DNA of 64,000 bases from Fusobacterium necrogenes (GCF_900450765.1 NZ_UGGU01000003.1:1178001-1242000), one strand, 5' to 3'. Counted from the stretch's first letter, positions 18,377 to 27,851 are shown. Notes: a model not told the origin generated them from the letters alone. Made by a program: numbers and translations.

Positions 18377-19149
18377 TATTTAGCTATACCTCTATTACTA
18401 TTTTTTATAAAATTTACAAAGTATGTTATATTTCTATCTTGTTCTATCTCTGCCTCTATTTGAGCAAGAGCATCTTTTAGAGGAAGTCCACTTCTGAACA
18501 CTATCTTATAAGCTTTTTTAAGTCTACTTATTTCCTCATCTGTAAATCCTCTTCTTCTAAGTCCTACACTATTTAACCCTCTAGGTATAGCTTTGTTACC
18601 TTCTGCTAATATAAATGGACATATATCTTGGTTTACAGCACTAGCTCCCCCTGTCATAGAGTAAGAACCTATTCTACAAAATTGGTGTATTGGTGTAAGT
18701 CCTCCTACTATTGCGTAGCTATCTACTACCACATGCCCTGCTAGTGTAGCATTGTTAGAGAATATACAACCATCTCCTATAATAACATCATGTGCCACAT
18801 GGACATATGCCATAATAAGATTTCCATTTCCTATTCTAGTTTCCCATCTATCATCTGTTCCTCTATGAATAGTTACAAACTCTCTGATAGTATTGTTGTT
18901 TCCAATTATAGTTTTAGTAGGTTCTCCTTTATATTTTAAGTCTTGAGATGCTTTTCCTATAGAAACAAAAGAATAGATAGTATTATTTTCTCCTATCTCT
19001 GTTATTCCTTCTATTACAACATGAGATTGAATTGTAGTATTTTTACCAATTTTTACATCTTTACCGATTATACAATATGGTCCTATCTGTACTCCATCTT
19101 CTATTATGGCACCCTCTTCAATTATAGCAGTATTATGAATATCTATCAT
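18376..19149 (-). CDS. lpxA: UDP-N-acetylglucosamine acyltransferase
   Basis: First lipid A step, 3-O-acylation of UDP-GlcNAc. 257 residues forming a left-handed beta helix of hexapeptide repeats (AIIEEGAIIEDGVQIGPYCI, IIGDGCIFSNNATLAGHVVV). The catalytic His is in HVAHDV. The C-terminal helical part starts near GLNSVGLRRRGF. It lies 16 bp after fabZ in the usual fabZ-lpxA order. Confidence 0.97.
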   Translation of the reverse strand: MIDIHNTAIIEEGAIIEDGVQIGPYCIIGKDVKIGKNTTIQSHVVIEGITEIGENNTIYSFVSIGKASQDLKYKGEPTKTIIGNNNTIREFVTIHRGTDDRWETRIGNGNLIMAYVHVAHDVIIGDGCIFSNNATLAGHVVVDSYAIVGGLTPIHQFCRIGSYSMTGGASAVNQDICPFILAEGNKAIPRGLNSVGLRRRGFTDEEISRLKKAYKIVFRSGLPLKDALAQIEAEIEQDRNITYFVNFIKNSNRGIAK

Positions 19150-19165
19150 AATTGCCTCCCGTCTA

Positions 19166-19591
19166 TTATTTATCTGCTATACAAAAAGTAAAGCTTGCTT
19201 CACAAGCAATATTTCCATCTACTAAAGCTTTTCCGTGAGCTTTTACGAAGTTTCTTTTGATTTTTTCTACTTCTACTTCATAAATAATTTGATCTCCAGG
19301 TCTAATTGGAGATTTAAATTTTGCACTCTCCACACCTACGAAGTAAGGAACTTTTCCCTCTATTCCTTCCATTACAAGTACTCCTAAACATTGAGCCATT
19401 CCCTCTACTATTAGTACTCCTGGCATAATAGGGTGTCCTGGAAAGTGTCCATTGAAGAACTCCTCATTGATAGTTACATTTTTAAGTCCTTTTATTTTTT
19501 GCTCCTCTTTGTTTACATCAATGATTCTATCCACTAATAGGAATGGATATCTATGTGGTATTCTTTCCATTATTTCTAAAGTATTTAACAT
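19166..19591 (-). CDS. fabZ: (3R)-hydroxyacyl-ACP dehydratase
   Basis: Dehydrates 3-hydroxyacyl-ACP in fatty-acid elongation and competes with LpxA for the same substrate. 141 residues, hot-dog fold. IPHRYPFLLVDRI and FFNGHFPGHPIMPGVLIVEG carry catalytic H49 and E63. Its place between lpxC and lpxA balances membrane and lipid A supply. Confidence 0.98.
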   Translation of the reverse strand: MLNTLEIMERIPHRYPFLLVDRIIDVNKEEQKIKGLKNVTINEEFFNGHFPGHPIMPGVLIVEGMAQCLGVLVMEGIEGKVPYFVGVESAKFKSPIRPGDQIIYEVEVEKIKRNFVKAHGKALVDGNIACEASFTFCIADK

Positions 19592-19625
19592 ATTTTTTTC
19601 CTCCTCTAGTTATCTTATTTATATT

Positions 19626-20450
19626 TTACATGTTTTTTAGTAATTTTGCAAACTCTATATCTAAAGCGTGTCCAGCTTTTATAGCTATGATATGTGCTCT
19701 TATTGGTCTATTCAGTATTTTTAAATCTCCAATAATATCCAACATCTTATGTCTTACAAACTCATCTTCAAATCTAAGTCCACTTGGATTTAATACCCCA
19801 TCTTTTTTTATAACAATAGCATTATCTAGTGTTCCACCTAGTGCTAGATTATTTTTCTTTAGATACTCTATCTCATAATCAAAACCAAAAGTTCTAGCTG
19901 GTGCTATCTCTTTTTTGTAGTTTTCTAAATTTACTTCAAACTCTGCCAATTGAGATTTTAAAAATGTGTGCTCAAATCTAATAGCATAAGTTAGCTTATA
20001 TCCATCATATGGCAAAGCTATTACATTTTTATCTTCAACTGTTAAATAGATAGGCTCTTTTACTACTAATGGCTCTACTTCTGAGTCTAACTCCTTTAGT
20101 CCAACCTCTTCAAATATCTCTATAAATACTTTTGCACTTCCATCACAGATAGGTAGCTCATTTCCATCTAATTCCACCACTAAGTCTGTAATATCCAATG
20201 CATAAAGAGCTGATAGAAAATGCTCTATTGTATGTACCTTTGCTCCATATTCATTTTGTAGATTTGTTCCACGAGTTAAATCAAAGGTATTAGCTATATC
20301 TAAAGTTATCTCATTTTTTCCCTCTTCTAAATCCACTCTTTTAAAGATTATTCCATTTTCACTTGGAAGTAATCTCATCTTTATATTCTCTCCTTTGTGG
20401 AGTCCAATACCGATATACTCTATCTCTTTAGCTATTGTTTTTCTTTTCAT
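19626..20450 (-). CDS. lpxC: UDP-3-O-acyl-N-acetylglucosamine deacetylase
   Basis: Zinc deacetylase, the committed lipid A step. 274 residues from the ATG at 20450. The frame is open to 20492, but GGGAGGGAG lies just ahead of the 20450 ATG and MKRKTIAKEIEYIGIGLHKG is the family N-terminus. Zinc ligands are H77 (HTIEHFLSALYAL), H234 and D238 (VRHKMLDIIGDL); E76 and H261 match the catalytic residues. It is the first gene of the lpx-msbA-rph-rdgB run. The 228-bp palindrome ends 30 bp before the start, so its transcript must begin in, or read through, that element. Confidence 0.97.
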   Translation of the reverse strand: MKRKTIAKEIEYIGIGLHKGENIKMRLLPSENGIIFKRVDLEEGKNEITLDIANTFDLTRGTNLQNEYGAKVHTIEHFLSALYALDITDLVVELDGNELPICDGSAKVFIEIFEEVGLKELDSEVEPLVVKEPIYLTVEDKNVIALPYDGYKLTYAIRFEHTFLKSQLAEFEVNLENYKKEIAPARTFGFDYEIEYLKKNNLALGGTLDNAIVIKKDGVLNPSGLRFEDEFVRHKMLDIIGDLKILNRPIRAHIIAIKAGHALDIEFAKLLKNM

Positions 20451-20479
20451 TGCTCCCTCCCTTTTGTATTGAAATTCAT

Positions 20480-20707
20480 GAAAGAAAACCAATAAAAAAT
20501 CTAAATATTCTAATTGAAATTATAGAATAACGGAGATTGAAAAGAATAATTAGAGTAGCTTAGCGAGAACGAACACTAAAAAACGCAACTGTTTGAACGA
20601 AGTGAGTTTTGCGTTTTTAGTGAGTACAGCTCTAGCTACTCTTTATTCTTTGAACGAGAGTTATTCATAATTTCTAATCAATTTAATATAATAATTGGTT
20701 TTCTTTC
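20480..20707. repeat. 228-bp imperfect palindromic element, copy 1
   Basis: Perfect 14-bp terminal arms (20480-20493 and 20694-20707, GAAAGAAAACCAAT and its complement) enclose a second pair around 20511-20531 and 20660-20685. These enclose an inner hairpin (AGAGTAGCT..AGCTACTCT, then CACTAAAAA..TTTTTAGTG) centred near 20598. No ORF is present. A related sequence in reverse orientation is at 61086-61311. It lies between pcrA and lpxC, both on the minus strand, and could act as terminator, attenuator or non-autonomous mobile element. Confidence 0.75.
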
Positions 20708-20719
20708 TAACGAAGTGTT

Positions 20720-22900
20720 TTAACACTTAGTTAAGAATTTTTCAGCTACTGCCATAGCAATCTCTCTTTTTCCATCTACAAAGTTTATCTCAACCTTTTT
20801 GTCATTTACAGATTTAACTACTCCTAGACCAAATTTTTTATGCATAACCTTCTCTCCTATAGAATATGGGAAGTTTTTAGCTGTTTTGTTTAAATCCTCA
20901 ATAGTTATCATCTTTTTGAAAGCTCTCTCTGTAATAAAGTTTCCTTTCTCAGTTTTAGGTACATACTCAGTAACTACTGGAGTTGCTCTCTCTATTAGCT
21001 CCTTAGGTATCTCATCTAAAAATCTTGATGGCTCTCTACTCCAGTCCTCATTTCCATACATCATTCTACTCTTAGCATATGTCATATAGAGTTTATCCTC
21101 TGCTCTAGTGATAGCCACATAGCAAAGTCTTCTTTCTTCCTCTAGCTCATTGCTATCAAAGTCTGCTCTACTTCCAGGGAACAGTCCTTCCTCTACTCCA
21201 ACTACAAATACAGTAGGAAACTCAAGTCCTTTAGAGTTGTGTATAGTCATAAGTTTTACATAATCTTTTTCATCTTCAAGGTTATCTGTTGCACTGACTA
21301 GTGAAATATTTTCAAGGTACTCTCTCAAAGTAAGATTTTCTACTACCTTCTCCAATTCTACTATTGAATTTTTCAACTCCTCTATATTCTCTTTTCTAGC
21401 TTCATAGTCCTCATAGTTAGCTATTAGATAATCATTATATTTTATTTCTCTCACTATTGTATCAAATAGCTCAGAAACATTTATCCCTTCACTTAACTCA
21501 ATAAACTCTCTCATCATATTGTAAAAATCTAAAAGAGTTATCTTTAGGTTAGCACTTAGTCCAGCTATCTCGTTAGCTCTTCCCAATGCACTGAATAGTG
21601 AAAGGTTTTGTTCTTTAGCAAAATCTTCTATCTTCTCTACTGTCTTATCTCCTATCTTTCTTTTTGGTACATTTAAGATTCTTACTAGGTTTAAGTTATC
21701 AGTAGTATTATTAATTACTGCTAGATAAGCTACAATATCTTTTATCTCTGCTCTTTGATAGAATTGCATTCCACCAAAAATCTTATAAGGGATATTTTCA
21801 CGAAGTAGTTTTTCCTCAAACATTCTCGATTGAGCATTGGTTCTATACAGGATTGTAAAATCTTTGTACTTAGCTCCCTTAGCTTTTCCTTTGATTATCT
21901 CTCCAACTACAAATCCAGCTTCCTCTCTTCCATCATAACAACCTTCCACAGTGATTTTTTCTCCCACTGTCTTCTTAGTCCATAGCTTTTTATCTCTAGC
22001 ACTTAAGTTGTTTCTGATTACAGAGTTCGCAGCATCTAGTATTACAGAGGTAGAACGATAGTTCTCTTCTAACTTTACCACTGTTGTATTTGGATAATCC
22101 TTTTCAAAATCTAGGATATTTTGGATATTTGCTCCTCTAAATCCATAAATACTTTGGTTTTCATCACCTACTACACAGATATTCCCATATTTTTTAGCTA
22201 TCTTATTCACTATCTTATACTGAATATTATTTGTATCTTGGTACTCATCTACCATTACATATCTAAATTTCTCCTGTACCTTATCTAGTACATCTGGAAT
22301 ATCTAATAACCTATCTGTATTTACTAAGATATCTGAAAAGTCCATTGCATTATTATTTTTAAGTACAGAGTTATATCTTCTATATACCTCTGCTACTATC
22401 TTTCCATTGTCATTATACTTTTCAGTTGTCTCATACTCATTAGGGGATATTCCATTCTCTTTTAATTTTGAGATAATAGAGGCTACCAATCCCTCTTTTA
22501 AACTTTTATCCTTTACTACTAAATCTTTCATTATATTTTTAGCTACTCTCTTTTGGTCATCTGTATCATAGATAGTAAAGTTAGCATTGTATCCTAATCT
22601 ATCTCCATACACTCTTAGCAGTCTAAGTCCAAATGAGTGGAATGTAGATATCATAACTCTTTTAGCGTCCTCTCCTACTAGAGATTCCACTCTCTCCTTC
22701 ATCTCCTTAGCTGCCTTATTAGTAAATGTTACAGCTAGGATTTTATAAGGAGATATCCCTATCTCATCTATCATATGAGCTATCCTATAGGTAATAGTTC
22801 TAGTCTTTCCAGAACCTGCACCTGCTAATATAAGAAGAGCTCCCTCTATCTTAGCAGCAGCCTCCCTCTGCTTATCATTTAATTTATCTAATACGCTCAT
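20720..22900 (-). CDS. pcrA: UvrD/PcrA-type DNA helicase
   Basis: Superfamily 1A 3'-5' helicase for repair and replication restart. 726 residues from the ATG at 22900; the frame runs to a TTG at 22921 that contains the AAGGAG ribosome site. Motifs: LNDKQREA (Q motif), ILAGAGSGKTRTITYRIAHM (motif I), VMVDEYQDTNNIQY (II), GDENQSIYGFRGA (III), LEENYRSTSVILDAAN (IV), LMTIHNSKGLEFPTVFVVGV (V) and EERRLCYVAITRAEDKLYMT (VI). The C-terminus carries a tudor-like segment (GEKVMHKKFGLGVVKSV). It has its own promoter. PcrA and UvrD names are interchangeable here. Confidence 0.96.
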   Translation of the reverse strand: MSVLDKLNDKQREAAAKIEGALLILAGAGSGKTRTITYRIAHMIDEIGISPYKILAVTFTNKAAKEMKERVESLVGEDAKRVMISTFHSFGLRLLRVYGDRLGYNANFTIYDTDDQKRVAKNIMKDLVVKDKSLKEGLVASIISKLKENGISPNEYETTEKYNDNGKIVAEVYRRYNSVLKNNNAMDFSDILVNTDRLLDIPDVLDKVQEKFRYVMVDEYQDTNNIQYKIVNKIAKKYGNICVVGDENQSIYGFRGANIQNILDFEKDYPNTTVVKLEENYRSTSVILDAANSVIRNNLSARDKKLWTKKTVGEKITVEGCYDGREEAGFVVGEIIKGKAKGAKYKDFTILYRTNAQSRMFEEKLLRENIPYKIFGGMQFYQRAEIKDIVAYLAVINNTTDNLNLVRILNVPKRKIGDKTVEKIEDFAKEQNLSLFSALGRANEIAGLSANLKITLLDFYNMMREFIELSEGINVSELFDTIVREIKYNDYLIANYEDYEARKENIEELKNSIVELEKVVENLTLREYLENISLVSATDNLEDEKDYVKLMTIHNSKGLEFPTVFVVGVEEGLFPGSRADFDSNELEEERRLCYVAITRAEDKLYMTYAKSRMMYGNEDWSREPSRFLDEIPKELIERATPVVTEYVPKTEKGNFITERAFKKMITIEDLNKTAKNFPYSIGEKVMHKKFGLGVVKSVNDKKVEINFVDGKREIAMAVAEKFLTKC

Positions 22901-22927
22901 TAATTTTCCACTCCTTTTCAATTATCA

Positions 22928-22957
22928 ATTATACCATAACAACCGTTATCATGTCTA
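22928..22957 (-). promoter_or_regulatory. Promoter of pcrA with dyad in the spacer
   Basis: Minus strand TAGACA (22952-22957), 18-bp spacer, TATAAT (22928-22933). The spacer holds ATAAC-N4-GTTAT (22936-22949), a possible repressor site. Confidence 0.5.
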
Positions 22958-22993
22958 TTTTAATAAATTTGAAAAAATTTTAAAGTAATTATT

Positions 22994-24220
22994 CTAATGT
23001 AAATAATCAACATGTATCATTACATCCTTTACATTTTCAAAGTCTAAAACTATCCCATCTCTTATACTATCTATTATATTATGAGCTTCATATACTGACA
23101 TCTCCTTTGGAACTCTTATATGCATAGATAAAAATATTTTATCTCCTGATTTTCTCATAAATATATCATGTACATTTTCTATACTTTCATTTTCATTTAA
23201 ATATCTCTCTATTTCCTTTATAAACTCTTTATCTTGTTTATCAAGAATTAAATTAGATGTTTCAAATATAATAGATATTCCTTCCTTAAAAATTAAGATA
23301 GCTACTATTAAACTTACAATAACATCAAATATTGGAGATATCCATATAGACATACAGATTCCAAAAATAACTCCAGCAGATGAATAAACATCACTTTTAC
23401 TGTCTTTAGCATCAGCTATTAAAGCACTGTTATCTGTTGCTTTTCCAACCTTTAGCTTATACCTATACATAAAAAACTTTACTATCATAGAAATAAATGC
23501 CCAAATAATTGTTACGTAACTTGGAATAAATAAATCTTCTCCCTTTATTAAAAATTCTATACTTCCTTTGCCCAATTCAAAAGCAGTGAGAAGTAAAAAT
23601 ACTCCTAACATATTTCCTATTATACTTTCTATTTTTTCATGACCATAAGGGTGCTCTTCATCTGCAGGTTTATTACTAAAATATATCCCTAAAAGGATCG
23701 CAATTGAACTTCCAACATCTGAAAGAGAGTTTATTCCATCTGATACTAAGGCTCTAGAATTTCCATATATTCCCCCTAGAATTTTTATAACTGCAAGAAA
23801 AATATTTTGAAATATTGAAGAAATTACTACTTTTTTTCCCTCTTTCATTCTTAAGATTTCTCTCTGAATATTATCAAGTTCCAAAATATCTCCATTTTCT
23901 TTAAATCCACTCTTTTTAAAAAAATCTTTTTTTGTTAAATCACTGCATATTATTTTTTCTTTTTTCTCACTGATCCCATGATTAATCAAAAACTTTATAA
24001 GCTTCATTCCATAAGATTTATATCTCATTCCAGCTCTTACAAAAATTCTCTTTATATTATAGTTTTTTCCATCTTCTTCAACTAAAATATATCCAATAAA
24101 TTTTTCATGCAACTGGATTACAAAGTAGCTTCCATCCAGTTTTTCAATAAATTCACTATCTATTTCTTTAATATCATTCACATTCTTTTTCAACTCTTTT
24201 AGATCATATATCTTATACAC
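22994..24220 (-). CDS. GNAT acetyltransferase-CDF cation efflux fusion
   Basis: 408 residues in two parts. Residues 1-105 look like a small GNAT domain (FVIQLHEKFIGYILVEEDGK, IKRIFVRAGMRYKSYGMKLI, DFFKKSGFKENG). From about 125 a complete CDF (cation diffusion facilitator) transporter follows, with SDGINSLSDVGSSIAIL, HPYGHEKIESI, ADAKDSKSDVYSSAGV and a C-terminal cytoplasmic ferredoxin-like domain (IENVHDIFMRKSGDKIFLSM). The metal could be Zn, Mn, Fe or Co; the DAKDSKSD second-site variant is unlike typical zinc exporters (HxxxD). The coupling of an acetyltransferase to an exporter is unusual. It lies directly downstream of ffs. Confidence 0.87.
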   Translation of the reverse strand: MYKIYDLKELKKNVNDIKEIDSEFIEKLDGSYFVIQLHEKFIGYILVEEDGKNYNIKRIFVRAGMRYKSYGMKLIKFLINHGISEKKEKIICSDLTKKDFFKKSGFKENGDILELDNIQREILRMKEGKKVVISSIFQNIFLAVIKILGGIYGNSRALVSDGINSLSDVGSSIAILLGIYFSNKPADEEHPYGHEKIESIIGNMLGVFLLLTAFELGKGSIEFLIKGEDLFIPSYVTIIWAFISMIVKFFMYRYKLKVGKATDNSALIADAKDSKSDVYSSAGVIFGICMSIWISPIFDVIVSLIVAILIFKEGISIIFETSNLILDKQDKEFIKEIERYLNENESIENVHDIFMRKSGDKIFLSMHIRVPKEMSVYEAHNIIDSIRDGIVLDFENVKDVMIHVDYLH

Positions 24221-24245
24221 AAAAATCCCCCTTACTTATAAAAAA

Positions 24246-24365
24246 AGCCATGAAAATCAGAGAAGCAATTCCTATACCCACAATAAATACCTTAGTGCTG
24301 CTTCCTTCCGGATCTGACACGGTTCGATACTATTATGCCACAAGATTCCTCTTTGATTTCCATGA
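24246..24365 (-). ncRNA. ffs: Signal recognition particle RNA (4.5S-type)
   Basis: Minus-strand RNA of about 120 nt. The apical core is unmistakable: GTCAGATCCGGAAGGAAGC followed by AGCACTAAGG, with the GGAA tetraloop and the Ffh-binding internal loops. The ends pair (CATGGAAATCA with TGATTTTCATGG), and the 3' side runs into T7, so the RNA is also its own terminator. It forms SRP with Ffh for co-translational targeting. A near-perfect promoter lies immediately upstream. Confidence 0.96.
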
Positions 24366-24371
24366 CAACTC

Positions 24372-24400
24372 ATTATATCAACAATTTTAAATTACGTCAA
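24372..24400 (-). promoter_or_regulatory. Promoter of ffs
   Basis: TTGACG (24395-24400), 17-bp spacer, TATAAT (24372-24377) on the minus strand. The predicted start, about 24365, coincides with the 5' end of the SRP RNA. Confidence 0.85.
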
Positions 24401-24409
24401 TGATTTTTT

Positions 24410-26104
24410 CTAAATATTTCTTAATACTCCACCTATATTAAATTTATCTAAAGCTTCTTGTACTTTATCTAAATATTTTAATTTTTCATTTAATTTTCCT
24501 TCTAATTCTTTTAAACTATTTTGATTTCCATTATTTAAAGTATTGTTATAATCTTCAATCTCTTCTTTTCCCTCTTTTATCATATCTTTTATTATTTTTT
24601 TCTTTACGCTTCCATCCTTATCATTTAATATATTCATTATCTCCTGAGATAAATCACTTTTTATCACTAATTTCCCATCTAAAGAGTTATAGCTATAGCC
24701 TATATTTCCACTTTTTAAATCCTTTAATAACGGCTTTATCATAGCTTTTAACAGTGGACTAGCAATATTTAATTTTCCTGTTATCTCATCACTATTTAAG
24801 GACATATCCTGTATCTCTACATTTCCAATAATATCTATATTATCTCTACTAAGAACTATCTCTTTTTCTAAAGATGCTTCTCCAGCTTCTACATATCTAT
24901 GTAAGATCTCCATCTCTTTTAAATCCTTAAAATTGAAATTAGATATTTTTGTATTTATCTTTCCTTGGATTTTATTTAAATCAACATATCCATAAATTTC
25001 TCCATGACTTGTATCTGAATCAGCTGTTAAGTAAATTTCAATATTTGTCTTATTTTTTGAAAGCCTACTTGAGATATTCTTTACTTCACCTTTCAACTCT
25101 ATTCCGTAGACTTTAGAGCTCACTGTAACCTCTTCAATAAATACTTCCCATATATCTTGAAGTTTTACATCTTCATCCTTTCTTAACTCTATCTCCCTCA
25201 TGACATTTCTATATTTTACTACTATATCCTTTATCTCATCTCCATAAATTTCATTTAAGTAATAATTAATAATGGAATCTAAATCATTTATCACAAACTC
25301 GCCTCTTCCTACTAATTCATTTACAGTAGTTTCAAGCTTTTTATTCATCTCATTAACATTTATAATCGTTTTAAAATCCTCTTCCATAGCATTTCTATTT
25401 TTTAAAAATTCTTTACTTAGAGTTTTAAAAGCTGTTACCATATTTTTTATTTCATTTTCCATTCTAATTATCTTTAGTGGATTTTTTTCTTGAGATATTT
25501 TTTCATAATTTTGCTTGAGTATCATGTATTCTGGAGTTGTTTCTAATTTCTCTATTTTATTATTCCAATATTCTCTTTTCTCCCTCACTTTTTCCTCTAT
25601 ATCCTCATATTGAAGTTTTAACGTATTTTGAAGAGTAGTTTTATTTACCTTGGCTCTAGCCCTTATAAGCTCTTCTAAATCTTGTACTTGACTATCTTTT
25701 TTTTCTTCTATTCCAGATTTATCAACTACTACATTATTTTTCTCTTCCAACTGATATCCTAAGCTTCCATCACTAGACCTCTGCGTCATAAACTCTATCC
25801 CACTAAAGTTAGCTCTACTTACTAAAAATTTTTTTTCTTTAAAATAAATATCGTAATCTGCTTCAAATTTTCCTATAGAAGCAAAATTTTTCTTTCCATC
25901 TTTTCTACTTGTAATATCTATATTTTCTATAACTATCTTTTTACTAAGTGGAAAAAATCTTACTCTCTTTATATCTACCTTTCCTTTATTTACTTCTGTT
26001 AATTTACTTTCTAAAAATTTTTTTATTATATAATTTTTTGAAAAATATAGTCCTCCTAATAAAATTACAATTACTCCAATTACTATCCCTATCTTTCTTT
26101 TCAT
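24410..26104 (-). CDS. AsmA-like envelope protein, TIGR03545 family
   Basis: 564 residues with one N-terminal membrane anchor (IGIVIGVIVILLGGLYFSKNY), then a beta-rich segment (LTEVNKGKVDIKRVRFFPLS, IVIENIDIT) typical of AsmA/TamB-like proteins. A long charged alpha-helical middle follows (about 140-290), then more beta repeats (IEIYLTADSD, INTKISNFNFKDLKEM) and a helical end. It fits the TIGR03545 family of unknown role in the envelope. By analogy with AsmA-like proteins it may act in lipid transport, an inference only. It lies 19 bp after ylmH. Confidence 0.72.
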   Translation of the reverse strand: MKRKIGIVIGVIVILLGGLYFSKNYIIKKFLESKLTEVNKGKVDIKRVRFFPLSKKIVIENIDITSRKDGKKNFASIGKFEADYDIYFKEKKFLVSRANFSGIEFMTQRSSDGSLGYQLEEKNNVVVDKSGIEEKKDSQVQDLEELIRARAKVNKTTLQNTLKLQYEDIEEKVREKREYWNNKIEKLETTPEYMILKQNYEKISQEKNPLKIIRMENEIKNMVTAFKTLSKEFLKNRNAMEEDFKTIINVNEMNKKLETTVNELVGRGEFVINDLDSIINYYLNEIYGDEIKDIVVKYRNVMREIELRKDEDVKLQDIWEVFIEEVTVSSKVYGIELKGEVKNISSRLSKNKTNIEIYLTADSDTSHGEIYGYVDLNKIQGKINTKISNFNFKDLKEMEILHRYVEAGEASLEKEIVLSRDNIDIIGNVEIQDMSLNSDEITGKLNIASPLLKAMIKPLLKDLKSGNIGYSYNSLDGKLVIKSDLSQEIMNILNDKDGSVKKKIIKDMIKEGKEEIEDYNNTLNNGNQNSLKELEGKLNEKLKYLDKVQEALDKFNIGGVLRNI

Positions 26105-26123
26105 AATATCACCTCGTCTTATT

Positions 26124-26897
26124 CTAGATAAACTTTTTTATTAGTATCCTAATTTTCCCTTTTTTATTCTCACCTAATATCTTTTTAAATACAAATTTTC
26201 CTTTTTTTCTTATAGTGACTATATCTCCCTCTTTTAAATTATTATTTTTCTCCTTATCTACTACATAATTTATACATACATCTCCTGCTTCTATCAATTC
26301 TTGTCCTTTAGTCCGTGAACTATTGGTCATTACAGAAACAATATTATCTAATCTTACAGAACTTATACTCTCTATTAGCTCTTTAAACTTCAAACCAGGA
26401 ACTTCACTTTTATTAATTTCTTCTACTATTACAGGATTTTTACCTATCTCTTTTAAATTCTCAACTAAAAAATCAAAAATTTCATCACTAACTATTCCAT
26501 AACAAAAACCATCTTCCACTATCAAATCTCCCATCAATTCCCTTTTTATTCCGAGAGACATTATTGTACCAAGGTAGTGTTTATGCTCTAACTCTTTAAA
26601 TTTTGATTTGTTAATTATCTTAAAATATTTCACCGGAAAATATAGTTCATCATGAGGAAAGCTTTTTGGTTTTATAGCTATCATATTTTTTTCACAATCT
26701 TCATTGATCCCACACAAAGAAAATTCTATACTTCCTATATTCAACTGAGAAAGCTTTTTACATACCAGAGGTGGATAAAAATATTTACTATATACGGGAT
26801 ACTCTATTTCTTCACATAACTCTATATCATCACAAATAGCTCCTAATAAAAATTCATCAATACCTGGAAACATATTTTGAAATTTTTTTCTATCCAA
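26124..26897 (-). CDS. ylmH: S4-domain RNA-binding protein, YlmH family
   Basis: 257 residues. The N-terminal two-thirds matches the YlmH layout (MFPGIDEFLLGAICDDIE, HKHYLGTIMSLGIKRELMGD, VEDGFCYGIVSDEI). An S4 domain occupies about 177-240 (SSVRLDNIVSVMTNSSRTKG then GDVCINYVVDKEKN). In Bacillus YlmH is a 50S-binding factor in ribosome-associated quality control. The start is a TTG with AGGAG nine bases ahead. Upstream intergenic DNA is shared with divergent pssA. Confidence 0.88.
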   Translation of the reverse strand: MDRKKFQNMFPGIDEFLLGAICDDIELCEEIEYPVYSKYFYPPLVCKKLSQLNIGSIEFSLCGINEDCEKNMIAIKPKSFPHDELYFPVKYFKIINKSKFKELEHKHYLGTIMSLGIKRELMGDLIVEDGFCYGIVSDEIFDFLVENLKEIGKNPVIVEEINKSEVPGLKFKELIESISSVRLDNIVSVMTNSSRTKGQELIEAGDVCINYVVDKEKNNNLKEGDIVTIRKKGKFVFKKILGENKKGKIRILIKKFI

Positions 26898-26989
26898 ATT
26901 ATTTCTCTCCTCTCATTTATAACATAAATTGATTTTATACAATTTTTTTCAAAATAGCAAACTATTTTTTACTTATTCCTTTTGATATA

Positions 26990-27018
26990 TTGAAAAATTT
27001 AGATTTTTATGTTAAAAT
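26990..27018 (+). promoter_or_regulatory. Promoter of pssA
   Basis: TTGAAA (26990-26995), 17-bp spacer, TAAAAT (27013-27018), about 35 bp before the pssA start. Confidence 0.6.
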
Positions 27019-27053
27019 TTAACAACAATAGTTATTAAGGAGATGAAATTAAA

Positions 27054-27830
27054 ATGGTAAAAAGAAAGTATATTGCGCCCAATGCAATTACAGCTGCTAA
27101 TATGTTTTTAGGATATCTTAGTATTACAGCATCAATTAAAGGAAACTTTATTCAAGCTATTTGGTTTATAATACTGGCTATGGTTTGTGATGGACTAGAT
27201 GGAAAAACAGCAAGAAAATTAGATGCTTTTAGTGAATTTGGTAAGGAATTCGATTCATTTTGTGACGCTATATCTTTTGGATTAGCTCCAAGTATTTTAG
27301 TATATTCTATCCTTATACAATACGCTTCTGCTAGTGCTTTTATAGTTCCAGTTTCATTTATATATGCTCTTTGTGGTGTAATGAGACTTGTTAAATTTAA
27401 TATTATTACGATAGCTTCTAATGAAAAAGGAGACTTCAGTGGCATGCCTATTCCTAATGCTGCTGCTATGGTATGTTCTTATTACTTAATATGTTATTAC
27501 TTACAAAGAAATTTTGATATAAATTTCTTTCATTTAGATATCTTTATGGCTATAACAATTATAGCTGCTATATTAATGGTTAGTACAATAAAATTTAAAA
27601 CTCCTGATAAAGCTTTCTCATTTATTCCTAAGAAGTTTGCTGGTTTATTTATTTTAGTAATTATTGTAACATTAAAATATAGTTTATTTGTAGTTTCATT
27701 CTTCTATGTAATTATAAATCTTATGAACTTCGCTACAAAAATCTTTGATAACTCTAATGATGACAACGATAAAGAGTTAGTTGATGTTATTGAAGAGGAA
27801 AGTGAAGAGGAAGAAAAAGAGAAGAAATAA
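27054..27830 (+). CDS. pssA: CDP-diacylglycerol-serine O-phosphatidyltransferase
   Basis: Makes phosphatidylserine, precursor of phosphatidylethanolamine. 258 residues, multi-pass membrane protein of the CDP-alcohol phosphotransferase family. The signature is complete: DGLDGKTARKLDAFSEFG followed by KEFDSFCDAISFG. The N-terminus (KYIAPNAITAANMFLGYLSI) is typical of the Gram-positive/PssA-II type. It ends in an acidic tail (VIEEESEEEEKEKK). Own promoter and terminator. Confidence 0.95.
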   Translation: MVKRKYIAPNAITAANMFLGYLSITASIKGNFIQAIWFIILAMVCDGLDGKTARKLDAFSEFGKEFDSFCDAISFGLAPSILVYSILIQYASASAFIVPVSFIYALCGVMRLVKFNIITIASNEKGDFSGMPIPNAAAMVCSYYLICYYLQRNFDINFFHLDIFMAITIIAAILMVSTIKFKTPDKAFSFIPKKFAGLFILVIIVTLKYSLFVVSFFYVIINLMNFATKIFDNSNDDNDKELVDVIEEESEEEEKEKK

Positions 27831-27851
27831 TAATATATAGAAATAAGTACT

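Noticed and set aside
20540-20666. Inner hairpin of copy 1 as a simple terminator for pcrA
   Set aside because: The structure extends to 228 bp with nested arms and has a relative elsewhere, so a simple terminator does not account for it, although it may also terminate transcripts.
24296-24330. GGTTCGAT motif resembling a tRNA T-loop
   Set aside because: On the minus strand this is part of the SRP RNA core next to the GGAAGGAAGC loop; no tRNA cloverleaf can be drawn.
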